This document shows positions 53,871-64,000 of a stretch of DNA of 64,000 bases, one piece after another (positions within the stretch are counted from its first letter, which is position 1; the number at the start of each line of letters is the position of its first letter). Location of the stretch: assembly GCF_019320115.1 (NCBI RefSeq), contig NC_089584.1:107773799-107837798 (forward strand), given 5' to 3'. A program made the position numbers and the translations under genes. Source of the stretch: Miscanthus floridulus. Taxonomy: Eukaryota > Streptophyta > Magnoliopsida > Poales > Poaceae. The notes below the pieces were generated by a model, which was given only the letters and a program-made list of their open reading frames with translations, made no database searches and was not told the origin of the DNA.

Positions 53871-56007
53871 GGCACTGGTATTACTAACGAAAATCTCGAA
53901 TATTTGATTTGATTTGACCTACACAACCCACTATCCTCCGGCCTAAATACATTAAACATTTTTTTTACTTCTCCCATATATGCATATCTGTGTACGATAC
54001 ATACTATAGTGTATTTGTAAAATGTTTAGGCCAGGATATTGGGGTATTCATATAGATAGCCAGACGGGCGACCCAAACATGGCACGACATGATTAGGCAT
54101 GACACTGTTAGACACGAGCCGTGCCGTGTCATGGCACCGTGTCGGCTTCTCAGTCTAGGCACGATGGCGCCCACAAAAGGTGACTCATAAACTAGCTCTA
54201 AACATTTTTTCATATTTTAATTAATAGAAGAGAGAGAAAAGCTAACTCTTGATCAAGAGCTAAGCTCATACACATATTTCAAAATCATGTGACAGTGGCA
54301 TCACACATAGAATCGTGGCCATCAAATTTGGTTTAGGTGTTTTATTAGCCCTTGATATAATAGGTGAATACCGTGCAAGCAAGCTGCCATAACACCTTTT
54401 ACAATCCTACCACACTACAAAATAACTCGAAATATTTAAGGCAAAATAAACTAACAACCATTGTCAAAGGAACCATTTTTGCTATTTCATATTATTCCAG
54501 CAATTTCAATAAACTTATTTTGCAGCCTTTAGTAAAGTTTTGAATCACATTAAATCTCTTGCAGAACTCGGTGCTATAAAATTAGAAATATCAAAGACTG
54601 ATCAGGACTATAAGGACCCTCAACATTTCGTAACAATAGAGGAATTGCATCCTGACACTAAGAAGGCATCACGTGAGGCAGTTTAAAGAAAGACACAACA
54701 TTTCTGGTGGGAAATATGAAAGGATTGTTTCTGTTCCTTTCATGCAATCTGTTACCAAAGCTGCCCTACATATTTAAAATCATAATAAATTAAAACAATG
54801 TAAATCAAGAACATAGGTTCATCAGACTACCAAATTTAACCACCTACATTTAGAAACTTCAAGAGCAAAGAGGAAATTTACCAGTAAAAGGTCAAAAAGT
54901 GTCTAGCTGCTTCTTGCAAACTTTGTGAAAAGAAACCACCAGGACCAGCATGCAAGAAAGATCACAACACCATCTTAGCAAGCTTATGCTAGAACTTGAA
55001 GTGAGGTAATTGATAAAAATTAAAGATAACTGCTCTGAATATCTAATGTTGAAAATACAGAAGATGCAAATTTTGGAGAAAAGGGGATTTTCCACTGGTC
55101 TATTCTATGTTTGATGCATACCTTCAGAGACAAAAAAAATTGTTAACCATAGAAACAAAGGGGATTTGTTAGGTGCACAAATCGAACACAAAGTTTCATG
55201 AAAATCACAATGAACTCTATAAAAAAGCAAGAAAAAACTTATAATTTTATCAAATACTACTCTACATTGTTACACTGAACACTCTTGCGGCTCATGGCAG
55301 CAATCAACTTAAAAGTTACAAAGCTAACCCAAAGTGAATGAAATAGCCAAGAAGTGAAGCCCTACAATCACATCAAAAGAATGCACATATACAAGCAAGT
55401 ATACAAATACAAATTTAACTATTGTATGGGCAGGGATATCAATGAAGGATGGAATCACAATATACAACCGAAAAAAGCTAGTAAGTCACGGATGAATCAT
55501 CATTTATGTTACCTTGAAAAATCTGGAATTGATCCCACTAACTCCAATAAATGACACCTATAGGGGCAGATCGATCTAATGGAGATGCTTGTTACTGAAG
55601 CAAACTGAAATTAGAAGAAGAGGTTCAGAATGAGTATGACATCGAATGCAGTCCTTTTCTCAGTACCCCGTTATAGTCCCAATTGATATCATCCATTTGC
55701 GGAGGGGTGCAAAGATCTTAAGGTTAAAGGCACAGTGACAATGTATTTCCAAAAGGAGCCAACAAGCACGATCAATGGCAATAAGCAGAAAGCAGGCTAC
55801 CATTGTCATGAAAGCAGAAAGCAAGAACAATGTATGCATAGTGTAACTTGAATGAATGAGATACGAGATACATTTTTAGATAAATGCTTCACAATTGTGC
55901 CACTGATAATGATATATCTTTTATTGATATATAAATGGCAACTTCTTGCAACAGTAGTTACAACAATGCTTCCTAAACAAATCATTGCGCATTATTCCGG
56001 AGATCAT
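53871..56007. other. intergenic, nothing recognised
   Basis: AT-rich. No exon with a known domain, no complete element. A short stretch at about 54303-54355 (TCACACATAGAATCGTGGCC ... TTTTATTAGCCCTT) recurs in shortened form at 56863-56899. The sequence between might be a single inserted or duplicated block. Confidence 0.4.
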
Positions 56008-56324
56008 AGCATTCCAGGAAACCACACTGGGATCCCTCAAATCACCGATAACGTCCAGGCATTAATGGGGCACTCACATTTCGCATATGCATCGACCAGT
56101 GCAGTTGCAACAAAAGGAATGGATCCCAGCCGGCCCACATGGATGCACTCGGCAAGCAGTGCCCCAAGCAACACACCGACCAAGGTGAACAAGTTTGGGT
56201 GCATCCCCTACCTCATCATGTCAACAAACAGCCCAACTGACTGGTGGAACGACCCACTCCATGCATGCCAGTAGATCGCCGCCGAGCAGGCGACCACGTC
56301 CCTAACAGGCATTTCGTCGAGCAC
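56008..56324 (-). pseudogene. PPR protein relic
   Basis: The minus-strand frame reads VLDEMPVRDVVACSAAIYWH, then GLFVDMMR, stop, GMHPNLFTLVGVLLGA and PFVATALVDAYAKCE, ending near WFPGML. DEMPVRDVV, M..GM.PN.FTL and ALVDAYAKC are classic motifs of pentatricopeptide repeats of the PLS class, which bind organellar RNA. Two in-frame stops (TAG after MMR, TGA before GIPVW) and the absence of flanking repeats mean it is a fragment of about three repeats. Confidence 0.8.
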
Positions 56325-57258
56325 CTACCCCGCGCCCCATCTGAACTCTCGAACCCGAAACCTCAAACGCAGAATCTGAACTCTAAGTAATCTGTTCCGT
56401 ACCTTCGGTGATGGTGCCGAATGAGGAGAAGGCGTCCATGAGGGAGCGCTCGCCCAGCGAGCGAGGAGAGCGGGTGGCCGTTGTGGAGGAGGGATGGCTC
56501 GGAGGGCGGCGGATCCGGGCGAGCGACGAGAGCGGGCGGCGGTGGCGCACGGGGAGCGTGGGGAGGACAGGAGCAGGGCGGTGGCGGCGGCGCATGGGGA
56601 GCGTGTGGAGGAGAGGAGCAGGGCGGCGCCGGCGTGGGGAGGACAGGAGCAGGGCGGCGGCGGCGCACGGGGTGCGTGGGGAGGAGAGGAGGAGAGGAGC
56701 AGGGCGCACGGGGAGCGTCGGGAGGCCAGTCGTGGGATCGGACGGAGAGCGCGGAAGGAGGCGGCACAGGTTGTGAGGCGGAGGGCGCGCTGGGTGAGGC
56801 TCCGTGCGTTGTTGAAGTGCGAGGAGGGCGCGGGTGTGAGAAGCCGGGGGTGAAGGCTTGTATCACACGAAGAATCGTGGCCGTATTTTATTAGCCCTTA
56901 ATTTTAATAATGATAAATTTCTGTATGTATTTTTCTAGATGCATAATGGTTGGAGGCTCTTAGCCGGGAACGTTTTTCGGAAGGGTACCTAGTATAATTT
57001 TAATTGATCCATTATAGTAGAGATTTATGGAATATGGAGGATCACACTCACTAGTGAAAATGTTCCTCTAAAAAAAATCACGAGTGAAAATGTGAGCTGT
57101 GTGACTGAGCGAGTGAAATTGTGTTATGGAGGCTGTGGTCAAGACTAAAGAGAGCTAGGTGATTTCCTTTTATAACAACAACATATCATTGCTGATTTAC
57201 TGTCCACAGTAAATACGCATACCGACGGCGGCGCACGTATATACGTACATCTTTTTTC
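56325..57258. other. GC-rich minisatellite region and spacer
   Basis: 56400-56870 is extremely GC-rich and open in all frames by composition. A minisatellite lies within it. The remainder up to the DC1 gene has no recognised content. Confidence 0.5.
56546..56712. repeat. GC-rich minisatellite
   Basis: Three to four imperfect copies of a unit of about 50 bp built from GCGCACGGGGAGCGTGGGG and AGGACAGGAGCAGGGCGGCG. Copies differ by small indels. The length is approximate. Confidence 0.8.
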
Positions 57259-57309
57259 ATGATCGAAGATCGATCATGTCTCTGCCCGATCAAGTCCGGC
57301 GTCCGTGTG

Positions 57310-58115
57310 TCACCGAGCGATGAGCGAGCCTATGACGCCGGCGATGAGCGCGGTGGGGTCGCCGAGCACCGCGGAGATGACCACCTGCGCGGCGAACCCG
57401 GCGATCTCGCAGCAGCGCTTCACCTTGCCCTTCTTCCTGCCCCAGTACGAGTACCCTCCTCCCCCCTGCTGGCGTGGCTGCTCTTCGCCGCGCCCCTGAT
57501 CGCCGGCACCCTGTACCCGCCGCTCCCGGGCACCACCATCCCGCCGTCGTACACGTTCGCGCCGGCGCCCTTGTGTCGCCCGACGCCGTGCCAGCTCTCG
57601 ACGAGCATGTCCATGACGCACGCCACGTGGAGGCTGTAGCACCTGCACTGGCTCCGGTAGCTCCAGCTGCGCCCACGGTGGCCGCACCGGTGGCAGGGCG
57701 GCACGCCGGCGGCCCTGGAGTCCGGGTGCAGGTACAGCCTGACCCCGCTGCCGGCGTCCAGCGCGTGCGGTAGCGCGGCGCAGCACGGGTGCAGGTCGAA
57801 CCCGCAGGCGCGGCAGTGGTAGACGTAGCCGGCCACGTCGCGGCCGCACGCGTTGCAGTAGCGCGCCCCGGGTCCCCCCGGCGCGCGCGCCAGGAACACG
57901 AACGCGCAGCTCGGGTAGAACGGATGCCGCAGCGGCGGCGAGGACGGCAGCGCGCACTGCCGGTGCAGGTCGTGGTCGCAGCCCGGGTAGGGGCACCGGA
58001 AGCGCGCCCCGATCCCCACCTCGCGGCACCCGTCGCATCGGAACGGCGTCTCCGCGTGCTCCAGCCGCAGACGGTGCTGCGGGTGGCTGAAGTGCGCCAC
58101 CTTGCCGTACCTCAT
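57310..58115 (-). CDS. DC1 domain (C1-like zinc finger) protein, frameshifted near the C-terminus
   Basis: From ATG at 58115, three cysteine/histidine-rich DC1 modules follow: HPQHRLRLEHAETPFRCDGC...GCDHDLHRQC; HPFYPSC...CNACGRDVAGYVYHCRACGF; and LYLHPDSRAAG...CHRCGHRG...CYSLHVAC. Each can bind two zinc ions. Plant DC1 proteins are linked to stress and hormone signalling. A low-complexity linker follows. The conserved tail (YSYWGRKKGKVKRCCEIAGF, AAQVVISAVLGDP, ending IGSLIAR at 57310) is in another frame. The switch needed is one base at a C6 run (57461-57466). Without it the frame ends early at 57420. Either a real allele defect or a sequence error. Confidence 0.85.
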
Positions 58116-58274
58116 CGCCGCCGGCCGGCAGAGTCACAGCTGATGCTACTGCCCGTGGCTGTTGCATTGCTGTTCAGAGTGTTTAGAGAGAAGCAGGAGG
58201 CAAAGGTATATAAGGAAACAATGGGAATGGCAGTTGGATTGGGTGGTTTTGGTTCTAGGCTTGGAGAAGAAGGG
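58116..58274. other. DC1 gene promoter region
   Basis: A TATATAAG sequence at about 58205-58213 (minus strand CTTATATA) lies about 95 bp upstream of the DC1 start and could be its TATA box. Confidence 0.45.
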
Positions 58275-58544
58275 TGTGTTTAGTTCCCTCAATTCCAGAA
58301 TTTGGCACTATGCAAAAAGAAGATTCCTCGTCACATCAAATTTGCGGTACATGCATGGAGTACTAAATGTTGACGAAATCAAAAACTAATTACATAGTTT
58401 GGTTGTACTTTGCAAGATGAACGTTTTGAGCCTAATTAGACAGCGATTGGACAATTATTACCCAATAAAAACAAAATGGTACTGTACCTACAGTACCACC
58501 AAAAATTCAGGCGGCGCCGATTCGGTGCCCAACTAAACGAGGGC
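58275..58544. mobile_element. TTGTTTAG-type MITE
   Basis: Starts GTGTTTAGTTCCC and ends CCCAACTAAACGAGGGC. The interior has TCGTCACATCAAATTTGCGG, CATGCATGGAGTACTAAATG and GGTACTGTACC, the usual family landmarks. Confidence 0.75.
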
Positions 58545-60113
58545 GAAGAGTGTCGAGGAATGGAATATATTCTTGTACGTGTCCTTCGATTTTTGGATGT
58601 TTGTGATTATTGTATTTCTTGGATTGGGAGTATCAAAGCCTATATATGGTCATGTATGGTCGATATGTTCGTTTAAAAGGGTCATGGACTTCAAAAATTC
58701 CCTCTAGAAATCGCAACTTGTTCTGTAAAACTTCCTTAGTATATATTCTAACGAAGTTGGAGCTGTTACTTGTTTGTTGTCACATAAACAAAATGAAATG
58801 AAACAAAAATCTGAATAGTGCCATGTTATTTGTTTGGCAAGTTCATGCACGATGACTAGTCTGACGAAAAGGGACATGCTGCTTGACGACACACATGATT
58901 CTGTCACACACAGGGCATCTCAAGATTTCGTGTGTTGGTTCAGGCATCTGTTCTTCCACCTCGTCCTCCAACGTCAGATTGTTCAGGTTCTTCTCTTAAC
59001 TAATCCAGCAGGTAATCCCACACGGCATTCCCTTCTAAACCAGTTGAGGAACATCCGGTCCTGGATTTCAGCCATCTCCTCGGTGAAAGATGATCTTGCC
59101 ATCATGATGGAGGCCCAGCAGAGGATAAAGAGCGCACAAATTCCATACCGAGCGACTCCAAAAGCTTGCTTAAAATTATTAGCTAAATTCCACTGTTTAG
59201 CCATTTTGTAAAATAAAAAACTCTTCAAAAAAGAAGAGGTCCCCAACAGCCTTGCTATTTTACAAAATCACATAGCAAATGCCCGTGGTTGACGATATAT
59301 GGCCAACGAAAATCAAGGGATAGCCAACTTTTTATTTTACAAAGTCAGATAGTATATTTGTTGGAGCATATTTTTTGCTATACAAATTCTAAAATTGCCT
59401 CCACAACAAGAACAACCAAGCTGTTGGAGCTGCTCTGGAATTGGAATGTCCCCAACTGACTGCAAAAAAATCTGTACTCATCAGGGATTAATTTCAGTGC
59501 AGCGAGAATCGCTTGCGCGAGCAGACAGGAATTTAGTGAGGAATGTATCGGGAAAATATCTGAAACAATTATTGGGACACCATCAACATGTTGGAATTCT
59601 TGGCGACATTCTTCAGTTGAAGCCATGAAATGTACTTGCTTAGGTTTTTCATGTCGGTGTCAACATACTACCAAAAACCTGTAACATTATTCTACATGAA
59701 CTACGTAGGTGTTGCTAGTTTACTACAGTTCAGTGTTCAAGTGCAGAAGCCGAATACAGTTCTGAACCCTGATAGGCAGTTCAGTGTCAAGTTGTCTGTC
59801 AGCTATGCTTTGGCAATTTCTGATGGAAAGTTGGAAACCCGGAGCATCCGATCTTCCCCTGGATACTCTACTGTCGTGTTAAACATCATATCAGACTGCT
59901 CATGGTGCTCATCGGCCAGGATTAAGCAAGGAATTGGTTCTGGGGGCTGGAATATTGTCCATTTGCCCTCATCCGTCTGTATGCCAAAAAGTGAAGAAAA
60001 AAGAGCAATGCTACTCGTATGTGGTTTCAGCCATAAATCAGCACCGAGACCAAAATTATGGAGCACAGAGAACATTGCAAAGCAGAGTAGTAGGAGCAAC
60101 CTAGGGCACTTAT
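58545..60113. other. intergenic with a possible Tourist-like MITE; no gene identified
   Basis: 59147-59370 has GAGCGACTCCAAAAGC at the left, TTGTTGGAGC at the right and arms CATTTTGTAAAAT/ATTTTACAAAATC, suggesting a Tourist-like MITE. Minus-strand frames at 59378-59626 and 59803-60099 look mildly protein-like but match no family I recognise, and I could not link them by splice sites. Confidence 0.4.
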
Positions 60114-60235
60114 TCAGCCTGTTCGTTTGTTAGTTTCAGCCAGGACTTATCAGTCAGCCAGCGATGTTTTCCTCTCACAATAAATCAGCACAAGTCGGGC
60201 TTATCAGCCCAGAAACCAACCAGCGAACAGGCTGA
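60114..60235. mobile_element. hAT-like MITE with perfect 12-bp ends
   Basis: TCAGCCTGTTCG at the left and CGAACAGGCTGA at the right are exact inverted repeats. The interior (GGACTTATCAGTCAGCCAGC, TCTCACAATAAATCAGC) is that of the CCTGTTCG family. The best preserved of the five copies in the window. Confidence 0.85.
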
Positions 60236-60639
60236 TTGATTGATATCGACGCTTTATCCTGATTCTCATCTCTTTCGCAAAAGCAAGACCCCAATGGCCA
60301 ACCTGAGAATGAGAGACCCTCTTTTTGAAGGGACCAAGGTTGAGGAGAACGTGTTCTGCAGCTGCAGGGTTCGCTCCAAGCTCTGATGGATGAGTGCGGT
60401 ACAGCATATGGCAGTGCGGATCGATTCCGGATGAGTGGGATCACGGCATGTGTCGAACATGGAGTGGCAGTGGCTTGAGTGATGCAGATGAAACTGAGAA
60501 TGTTTTCAATCCACATGAATGATGTGGCGATTTGCACTAAAATATGTTATTATGCTAGTTATACTTTGCATGAACGAACATATCGCCACGTTTGGATGAA
60601 GCTGGCAATCCACGTGAATGAAGCTGCACATGGCTCTAG
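60236..60639. other. intergenic, nothing recognised
   Basis: No supported gene. The next element, a LINE, begins abruptly at its right side. Confidence 0.45.
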
Positions 60640-62895
60640 AAGTCATTTTGCGTTTGGATGTCGCTCAGGAAAATAAAAGTTTGTCTCCAGCGGAACTCGA
60701 CCTCAGAGCTAAGCTTAAAAAACAGGTTCTCTGCCTGGCGGTCATTGAGAGGGCAAGAAGTAGGCAAGCGCGTGTCTCCAATATTAAACTGGGAGACGCC
60801 AACACTAAATATTTTCACCAAAGAGTTAACGCTAGAAGAAGGAAGAACAACATCCAAAGATTTAGAAATGGTCAAGGCTAGGCGGTCTCACATGCCGAAA
60901 AAGTGATGGTGGTCCAGGAGCACTTCCAAAATATCATGAAATGTCCGCTGCAAAGATGTGCTGATTTAAATTGGAGGAGACTGTAAATTTCCACACATAA
61001 TCTTGATATGCTGACCGACGACTTTACATAATCCGAACTCAGGAGTGCCATAAATCAGATATTGACTGATAAGGCGCCCAGACCGGATGGCTTTACGGGT
61101 CTTTTTTCAAAGAATGCTGGGATATTATCAAAGGGGATGTCATGAACACGACTAATGCTATCCATCGACTATGCACCTCCAATTTAGCTATCCTCAACAC
61201 AGCAAACGTCGTGCTTATTCCAAAAAAGGATGGGGCGGACTCGGTATCGGATTTTAGGCCCATAAGCCTAATTCACTCCTTCGCGAAGATCATTGCAAAG
61301 GTCTTGGCAATGCGCCTGGCACCTCACATGAATAGTCCGGTCTCCAAGAGCCAGAGCGCCTTCATAAAAAAAAGAAGCATCCATAACAACTTCATGTCGG
61401 TCCGATGTGCTGTGCGTCGATTCCATAGATCCAAGATCGCAGCCCTATTTTTCAAGCTCGACATAACCAAGGCATTTAACTCAGTTCGATGGAAATATCT
61501 ACTCACCCTAATGAGCAAGCTTGGCTTCCCCAAAAATGGAGAGACTGGGTGGCTGCCCTTCTATCATCATCATCTTCCCCCAACCTTCTCAACGGAGTCC
61601 CCACTACACCTATCAAGCAAGGCCGAGGATTGCGCCAAGGCGACCCTCTTTCACCCCTGCTATTTGTCATTGCTATCGACCCACTATAAAAAATCCTTGA
61701 CCTTGTGACGGAAGAGGGACACTTGGCAAAATTCAAGGGAAACACACTGTCGTACAGACATCCATGTATGCGGACGACATGGCAATTTTTGTTAAGCCAT
61801 ATAAGAGGGATGTCACTATGCTTGCTGAAATTCTCGCCAAGTTCGGGGACACGACTTGGCTGAAAACAAACGTTGAGAAGTCATCTGTCATCCCCATAAG
61901 ATGTCAAGGTGTCAACCTAGATGAGGCCTTGAGCAATTTCCTAGCATGACGAGCTCGTTTCCCAACAAAATACCTGGGGCTACCTCTAACAAGCACCAGA
62001 TTGCGAATGATCGATTTTTAGTCTCTTATTGACAAAGCCGTGAGCAAGCTCACTGTTTGGAATGGCAAGAATATTAACCATGCAGAAAGGTCCACCTTAG
62101 TCAAAGTAGTACTCACCTCCCAAGCTGTGTACTGCCTCACATCCCTAAGAGCTCCCAAAGCCACGCTAAAGGAAATTGATAACCTTAGGAAGAGTTTCCT
62201 CTGGGCTGGATCCAAGAAGCTAACTGGGGGGAAATGCAAAGTGAATTGACCACGTTCCACAAGACCAACTGAATCTGGGGGTCTCGGCATTCTACATCTT
62301 GGAAATTTTACAAGAGCACTACGTCTCAGATGCTGTGGAAAGAATGAGAGGGAGAAAGAAGGCTGCTAACTAACTTAGACACACCATGTGACACGACTGA
62401 TAGGCTCCTATTCACTGCAGCAACATCAATCACAGTTGGCGACGGTAGGAGAACATCCTTCTGGAGCAGCGCGTGGCTCCAAGGTCAAAGGCCCCATGAT
62501 CTAGCTCCAAATATCTTCTAAATTTTAAAAAATAAAAACAAGTCGCTCAACGAAGCTTTGCACAACAAAGCCTGGATTAGGGACATAGACCTATAGCATG
62601 CAGGTTTCACTTCCCAACACTTTGTGGAGTACGTTCAGCTTTGGCACGCCCTAAACCACCTTCAGCTCCAATTGGACATGGAAGACAACATTATTTGGAA
62701 TTTCGTGCCAGATGAAAAATTCACAACAGGATCGGCCTACCACGCGCAATTCATTGGATCAACGACGACCAATTTCAAACGACTGATTTGGAAAGTCTGG
62801 GCACCACCAAAATGCAAGTTCTTTGGGTGGCTCGCCATCCAAAACAGAATCTGGACCTCTGATAGACTATAAGCGCAAGCATGGCCAAATAATGG
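60640..62895 (+). pseudogene. 5'-truncated LINE reverse transcriptase (L1-like ORF2)
   Basis: Begins in the middle of ORF2 with KLGDANTKYFHQRVNARRRK, the linker before reverse transcriptase; the endonuclease is missing. RT motifs follow: NVVLIPKKDGADSVSDFRPI, FFKLDITKAFNSVRW, then after a frame change LRQGDPLSPLLFV, and the catalytic MYADDMAIF at 61764. The thumb (PTKYLGLPLT, KLTVWNGKNINHAERSTLVK) and the zf-RVT lead-in (WKVWAPPKCKFFGWLAIQNR) end near 62890. At least eight stops and several frame changes are seen (for example at 60880, 60984, 61040, 61686, 61947, 62020 and 62247). An LTR inserted at 62896 removes the rest. Confidence 0.9.
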
Positions 62896-64000
62896 TGTCG
62901 GTGTTTTGGAACCGGGGGTCCCTCAACCGACGAGTGAATTTGTACTGCGTGTCCCTAATCCCGGATGGTGATGCAAAGAGACACAAGGTTTATACTGGTT
63001 CGGGCAGTCGAGGCCCTACGTCCAGTCTGAGAGATTGATCTTGTATTCCTTGCACCGGAGTGCTCGTGGTAGGGGGTTACAAGCTGAGTGAGAGAGGGAG
63101 CTAGCCCCAGGTCTCGGCGAGGGTGGTGCGAACTGCTTGGGACGTTGCTCCCAAGCAGCGTGGAAGTGCGTGATTCTATCGGTGTGTTTTTCCTTCTGCT
63201 CCCCCAGAAATGGCCCTGGCTACCTCCTTTTATAGTTACAAGGAGGAAGCGAGAGGTACATGAGAAGGCTACTATTTGCTGACGTATTCCGCTCCCTGAA
63301 GCAGTATGGCGTCGTGGGAGTTCCAGTCGATGTCTAGTCGGTATGGTCTTCAAGGCTGACGACATGCTGCGCTCTTGTACTTTTGTTGACTTGGTGAAAT
63401 GCCAAGGCCTGGTGGCTGCTGTAGTAGGCTGTGTCGAGACCTATCGCGCTGAGGCCGAGACCCACTGTGCTGAGGCCTGCTGTGCCGAGGCCTTTAGCGG
63501 GTGGCAATGTGAGGTCTGGGCGGCCATCGTCGATAGTTGATTTGGGCGGAACAGTGCCGAACATGCGTCTACAGGATACGGTGCCCTGTATCGTCAGTAA
63601 GGGATGGTAAAAAGGCGATTTGACCGTTGTCCTGTCGCGGCATACTGCCGATGGTGGCTTTCGTAGTGAGGGCAGCTGGGTGCATTAATTGGATGCGATA
63701 GCCTGCCAGAGTGACTTTTGAGGTGGAGGTGACGAGATTGCGGGACGAGCCCAGCCTCAGGCGAGGCGGAGCATGGCCAGTTCGCCCGAGGCCCTACCGG
63801 GAGTCTCGGGCGAGGCGGAATCCGAGGCTCATCGGGGGTCTCGAGCGGGGCGGAGCGGTCGGTTCGCTGGCCCCGAGGTCACAGGAACCCGGTTCTGACT
63901 CCCCACGTCGTGTCCGTCCTTGGTGCAGGAGTTTAGGCAGCACAGTAGCCGGTAACCCTCGCACAGTCCCGTCGTGGATGGCAGGGTGCTGATGTGACGG
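62896..64000. mobile_element. LTR of a retrotransposon, running out of the window
   Basis: Starts TGTCGGTGTTTTGGAACCGG exactly where the LINE reading ends and has GACACAAGGTTTATACTGG about 85 bp in. The later part is GC-rich with repeated CGGGCGAGGCGGA and CCCGAGG motifs, typical of several large grass LTRs. Its inner end is not in the window, so the family and coding part are unknown. Confidence 0.65.

Noticed and set aside
56363..56894. Several overlapping long frames of 100-167 codons on both strands
   Set aside because: The region is a GC-rich minisatellite, and open frames in all phases are expected from the repeat.
59378..60099. Minus-strand frames near 59.4-60.1 kb that look mildly protein-like
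   Set aside because: I could not connect them by splice sites or match them to any family, so they are mentioned only in the spacer note.

Overview
The window is plant nuclear DNA, almost certainly from a grass, and probably a panicoid such as sorghum, sugarcane or Miscanthus. Genes have many GT-AG introns and GC-rich first exons. The space between them is full of grass-type Stowaway, hAT and Tourist-like MITEs, an Au-type SINE, LINEs and nested Ty3-gypsy elements. No bacterial, organellar or viral gene organisation is seen. The species cannot be fixed from the sequence alone.

Host genes. (1) 2483-8127, minus: a LysM receptor-like kinase, 11 coding exons resolved by hand into a continuous 675-residue frame. 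(2) 45729-47435, minus: a single-exon BTB/POZ protein of 568 residues. (3) 50484-50557, plus: a nuclear tRNA-Glu(UUC). (4) 51190-53153, minus: a SNAPC1/SNAP43-like subunit of the snRNA-activating complex, seven coding exons, 309 residues. (5) 57310-58115, minus: a three-module DC1 (C1-like zinc finger) protein with a one-base frameshift at a C6 run. A PPR relic lies at 56008-56324 and a PIF/Harbinger ORF1-like (Myb plus NAM-associated) relic at 35988-37090.

13-36 kb is a transposon nest. A very long old LTR (16911-35765, TG...CA, with an initiator-Met-type PBS beside it) is split by a 560-bp hAT element (34021-34580, 8-bp target duplication AGCTTGGC). It is also split by a complete 14.2-kb Tat-lineage Ty3-gypsy retrotransposon (17819-32014, 5-bp target duplication GGTCC). 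The Tat element carries gag, protease, RT, two RNase H domains and integrase on the minus strand. On the plus strand it carries two intron-containing genes: a plant-mobile-domain gene and a coiled-coil gene with its own TATA box. Its premature stops are all TAG or TGA, as expected from C-to-T decay of methylated CAG/CGA codons. The LTR differences I found by eye are all transitions.

39-50 kb holds the most informative structure. Two diverged copies of one non-coding segment (39205-43845 and about 49365-50345) each carry one insertion the other lacks. The first holds a 4128-bp element with Helitron hallmarks (39478-43605: 5' TC, 3' CTAG, A/T target, short 3' hairpin). The second holds an Au-type SINE with a 19-bp target duplication. 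Each copy therefore preserves the other's empty site. The Helitron has no Rep/helicase but carries intron-containing pieces of at least two unrelated host genes, a WD40 protein and an ANP/NPK1-type MAPKKK.

The right end (60.6-64 kb) is a 5'-truncated LINE reverse transcriptase with many lesions, cut at 62896 by an LTR that runs out of the window. The remaining intergenic DNA is mostly MITEs, short tandem duplications and sequence I cannot identify.
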